The notes under the pieces: generated by a model
Seen by the model: the letters and a program-made list of their open reading frames with translations, nothing else
Database searches by the model: none
What the model was told of the DNA's origin: nothing
Shown: one piece after another, positions 39,372 through 40,758 of the stretch
Numbering within the stretch: the stretch's first letter is position 1
Layout: every line of letters begins with the position of its first letter
Position numbers and translations under genes: made by a program
From: JAHECQ01 sp047638695
Lineage (GTDB): Bacteria > Actinomycetota > Acidimicrobiia > Acidimicrobiales > SZUA-35
Direction: 5' to 3'
Assembly: GCA_047638695.1 (NCBI GenBank)
Contig: JBLINY010000033.1
Span: 1-40,758, forward strand
DNA length: 40,758 bases

Positions 39372-40514
39372 ATGCCATCCATCGAAGATCTAGCGATCGC
39401 GACACTCGCCTTCCGAAAAGAACATGTCGACCCCTATGCGGCTCAGTGGGAACGAGACCGAGCGATGGGCACCGATGCCCTCGTTCCAGCCGCCGCTCTC
39501 GGACTCACCCGCATCGAGGTGCCGACTGAACACGGAGGTCTTGGGCTCGATTTCGCCGCCAAGATTTCGGTGCTTGATGTTCTCAGCCGCACGTCGATGC
39601 CGTTTGCCTTCAGTCTGGTGAATACCCAGAACGTGGCCGTCCGGGTGGCCAACGAAGGCAGCGAGAACCATCGGGAGCAGTACCTCGCCGATCTAATGGC
39701 CGGGGTTCGCCTGGGGTCATCAGCCCTTACCGAACCCGGCGCCGGCAGCGATTTCGCCGCCATCAGCACGACGGCAGTCAAGGTGGAGGGCGGCTGGAAA
39801 TTGAATGGTGCAAAGGCGTGGATCACGAACGCCGCCGTTAGCGACGTCATTCTTTGTTATGTCCAGACCGAGCCGGGCTCTGGCGGCGCCGGCATCGCAT
39901 CGTTTCTGATCGACGGTCGCAAGCCGGGCTTTGAACGAACAGCGCCACACAGCATCTACGGCGGCCATGCCATCGGGGCCGGCGGGTTCACGCTGCGCGA
40001 CTATTTCGCCCCTGATGACGACCTCTTCGCTCCCCCGGGCAAGGCATTCAAGTCGGCACTCGGCAGCATCAATGGAGCCCGCACGTATGTTGCCGCTATG
40101 TGCTGCTCGATGCTTCGTGGTGCTCTGGGCGTAGCCGTCTCCTACGGAGCCGAGCGGCGCACGTTCGATCGTCCCATCATCGAACACCAAGGCCTTGCGT
40201 GGTCCCTGGCCACTGTGGCCAACCGCCTCGAGGCGGCCCAACTCTTGACCGACTACGCCACCGAGGTCGTTACCGCCGGATCGGCCAGCGACGCCGTACT
40301 ACCGGCAGCCCATGCCAAGAAGTTCGCAGCAGAAATCGCCGAGCCTGGCATCGCCGCCTGCATCCAGGCGATGGGGGCCGAAGGCCTGCACGACCACTAC
40401 CCCCTCGGGCGCCACCTAGCCGCGGCCCGTATCGCCCACTTCGTCGATGGTTCGACGGAGATCCAAAACGAACGTATTGCTCGTTCACTACTCAAGACCT
40501 ATCCGGCCCCTTAG
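39372..40514 (+). CDS. Acyl-CoA dehydrogenase
   Basis: 380 residues from ATG 39372 (GTG 39354 adds six). A typical FAD-dependent acyl-CoA dehydrogenase: VPTEHGGLGLDFAAKISVLD, LGSSALTEPGAGSDFAAIST (the flavin/substrate block), GWKLNGAKAWITNAAVSDVI, YGAERRTFDRPIIEHQGLAW, AHAKKFAAEIAEPGIAACIQ and the closing HFVDGSTEIQNERIARSLL. The catalytic base position in short-chain enzymes, a Glu before the C-terminal block, is not clearly assignable: GAEGLHDHYPLGR leads directly into the last helix. Divergent from the propeller gene. Converges closely with the edge-truncated gene. Confidence 0.9.
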   Translation: MPSIEDLAIATLAFRKEHVDPYAAQWERDRAMGTDALVPAAALGLTRIEVPTEHGGLGLDFAAKISVLDVLSRTSMPFAFSLVNTQNVAVRVANEGSENHREQYLADLMAGVRLGSSALTEPGAGSDFAAISTTAVKVEGGWKLNGAKAWITNAAVSDVILCYVQTEPGSGGAGIASFLIDGRKPGFERTAPHSIYGGHAIGAGGFTLRDYFAPDDDLFAPPGKAFKSALGSINGARTYVAAMCCSMLRGALGVAVSYGAERRTFDRPIIEHQGLAWSLATVANRLEAAQLLTDYATEVVTAGSASDAVLPAAHAKKFAAEIAEPGIAACIQAMGAEGLHDHYPLGRHLAAARIAHFVDGSTEIQNERIARSLLKTYPAP

Positions 40515-40535
40515 CTGGACTCAGACTGCCTCCGG

Positions 40536-40758
40536 TCATGCGGCCTGGGGTTCGGCTTCCTCCGGGTCTTTGTCAACCAATGCGTCTCCCACTATTTCGG
40601 GAACTTCGGCCGTGACCGGAATGTTCATCGACTTCAGGGTCTGTACGCCACAAAAGTCCAACGGGGCGGCAGAGAAACTATCTTTGCGGCTGGCGTCGGA
40701 GATCATGAGGTCTCCGTCGAACAGCTGCTCGATGATGCCGACGATGAACCAACCGCGA
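40536..40758 (-). CDS. Unidentified protein, N-terminus beyond window edge
   Basis: Last 73 residues of a minus-strand frame: RGWFIVGIIEQLFDGDLMIS then DASRKDSFSAAPLDFCGVQT, MNIPVTAEVPEIVGDALVDK and an acidic tail ending EEAEPQAA. The frame is open to the right edge and stops 22 bp from the convergent acyl-CoA dehydrogenase. No family recognised from the fragment. Confidence 0.55.
   Translation of the reverse strand, partial: RGWFIVGIIEQLFDGDLMISDASRKDSFSAAPLDFCGVQTLKSMNIPVTAEVPEIVGDALVDKDPEEAEPQAA

Overview
This is high-GC DNA from an actinomycete-type bacterium, most likely of the class Acidimicrobiia. The evidence is a convincing mycothione reductase (mycothiol is confined to Actinomycetota), three F420/FMN luciferase-fold oxidoreductases, a cytochrome P450, a HsaA-like flavoprotein, two acyl-CoA dehydrogenases and frequent GTG starts. 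Lineage is inference; there is no rRNA or tRNA in the window. Gene packing is tight, with many ATGA overlaps and divergent start codons as close as 24 bp.

Layout. 1-650: end-truncated luciferase-like oxidoreductase. 840-7563: a five-gene peptide/nickel-type (Opp/Dpp) ABC importer operon. Its first ATPase carries a ~220-residue multi-pass membrane domain inserted between Q-loop and signature motif, and three of its genes carry a stop or frameshift. 7604-14667: dehydrogenase, aminotransferase, DUF983 protein, mycothione reductase, degenerate GGDEF protein, eroded Gfo/Idh gene, luciferase-like oxidoreductase and J-domain protein. 14714-18783: small membrane protein, DUF952, a deleted TauD-type dioxygenase, P450, then a surE/MerB-like pair. 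18954-24820: OafA-type acyltransferase, glutathione peroxidase, acyl-CoA dehydrogenase, WYL remnant, VTC-domain/DUF4956 pair. 24839-28666: esterase, HsaA-like flavoprotein, hipBA toxin-antitoxin. 28689-34733: a 17-bp repeat array, CoxL-like molybdoenzyme subunit, membrane-anchored protein, oxidoreductase, SDR. 34785-40758: two truncated fragments head to head, a hypothetical protein, ppk2, a secreted beta-propeller/FN3 protein, an acyl-CoA dehydrogenase and one edge-truncated gene.

The main result is that two genes 3.5 kb apart read through in-frame UGA codons at catalytic cysteine positions. One is a glutathione peroxidase (UGA in the NVASQ-U-G active site). The other is a MerB (organomercurial lyase)-like protein, where UGA falls on the column of MerB catalytic Cys159. 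Each UGA is followed 19-21 nt later by a perfect hairpin with a GGUC tetraloop, the geometry of a bacterial SECIS element. The organism therefore probably makes selenocysteine, and the MerB-like selenoprotein may be undescribed.

Other themes: three otherwise coherent genes contain in-frame TAG although TAG also ends normal genes here. Several genes are deleted or frameshifted, which could be real erosion or assembly error. Short tandem repeats of unrelated sequence (14-18 bp) recur at convergent gene ends, and in-frame repeats recur inside coding regions. A 27-bp-period array precedes hipBA.
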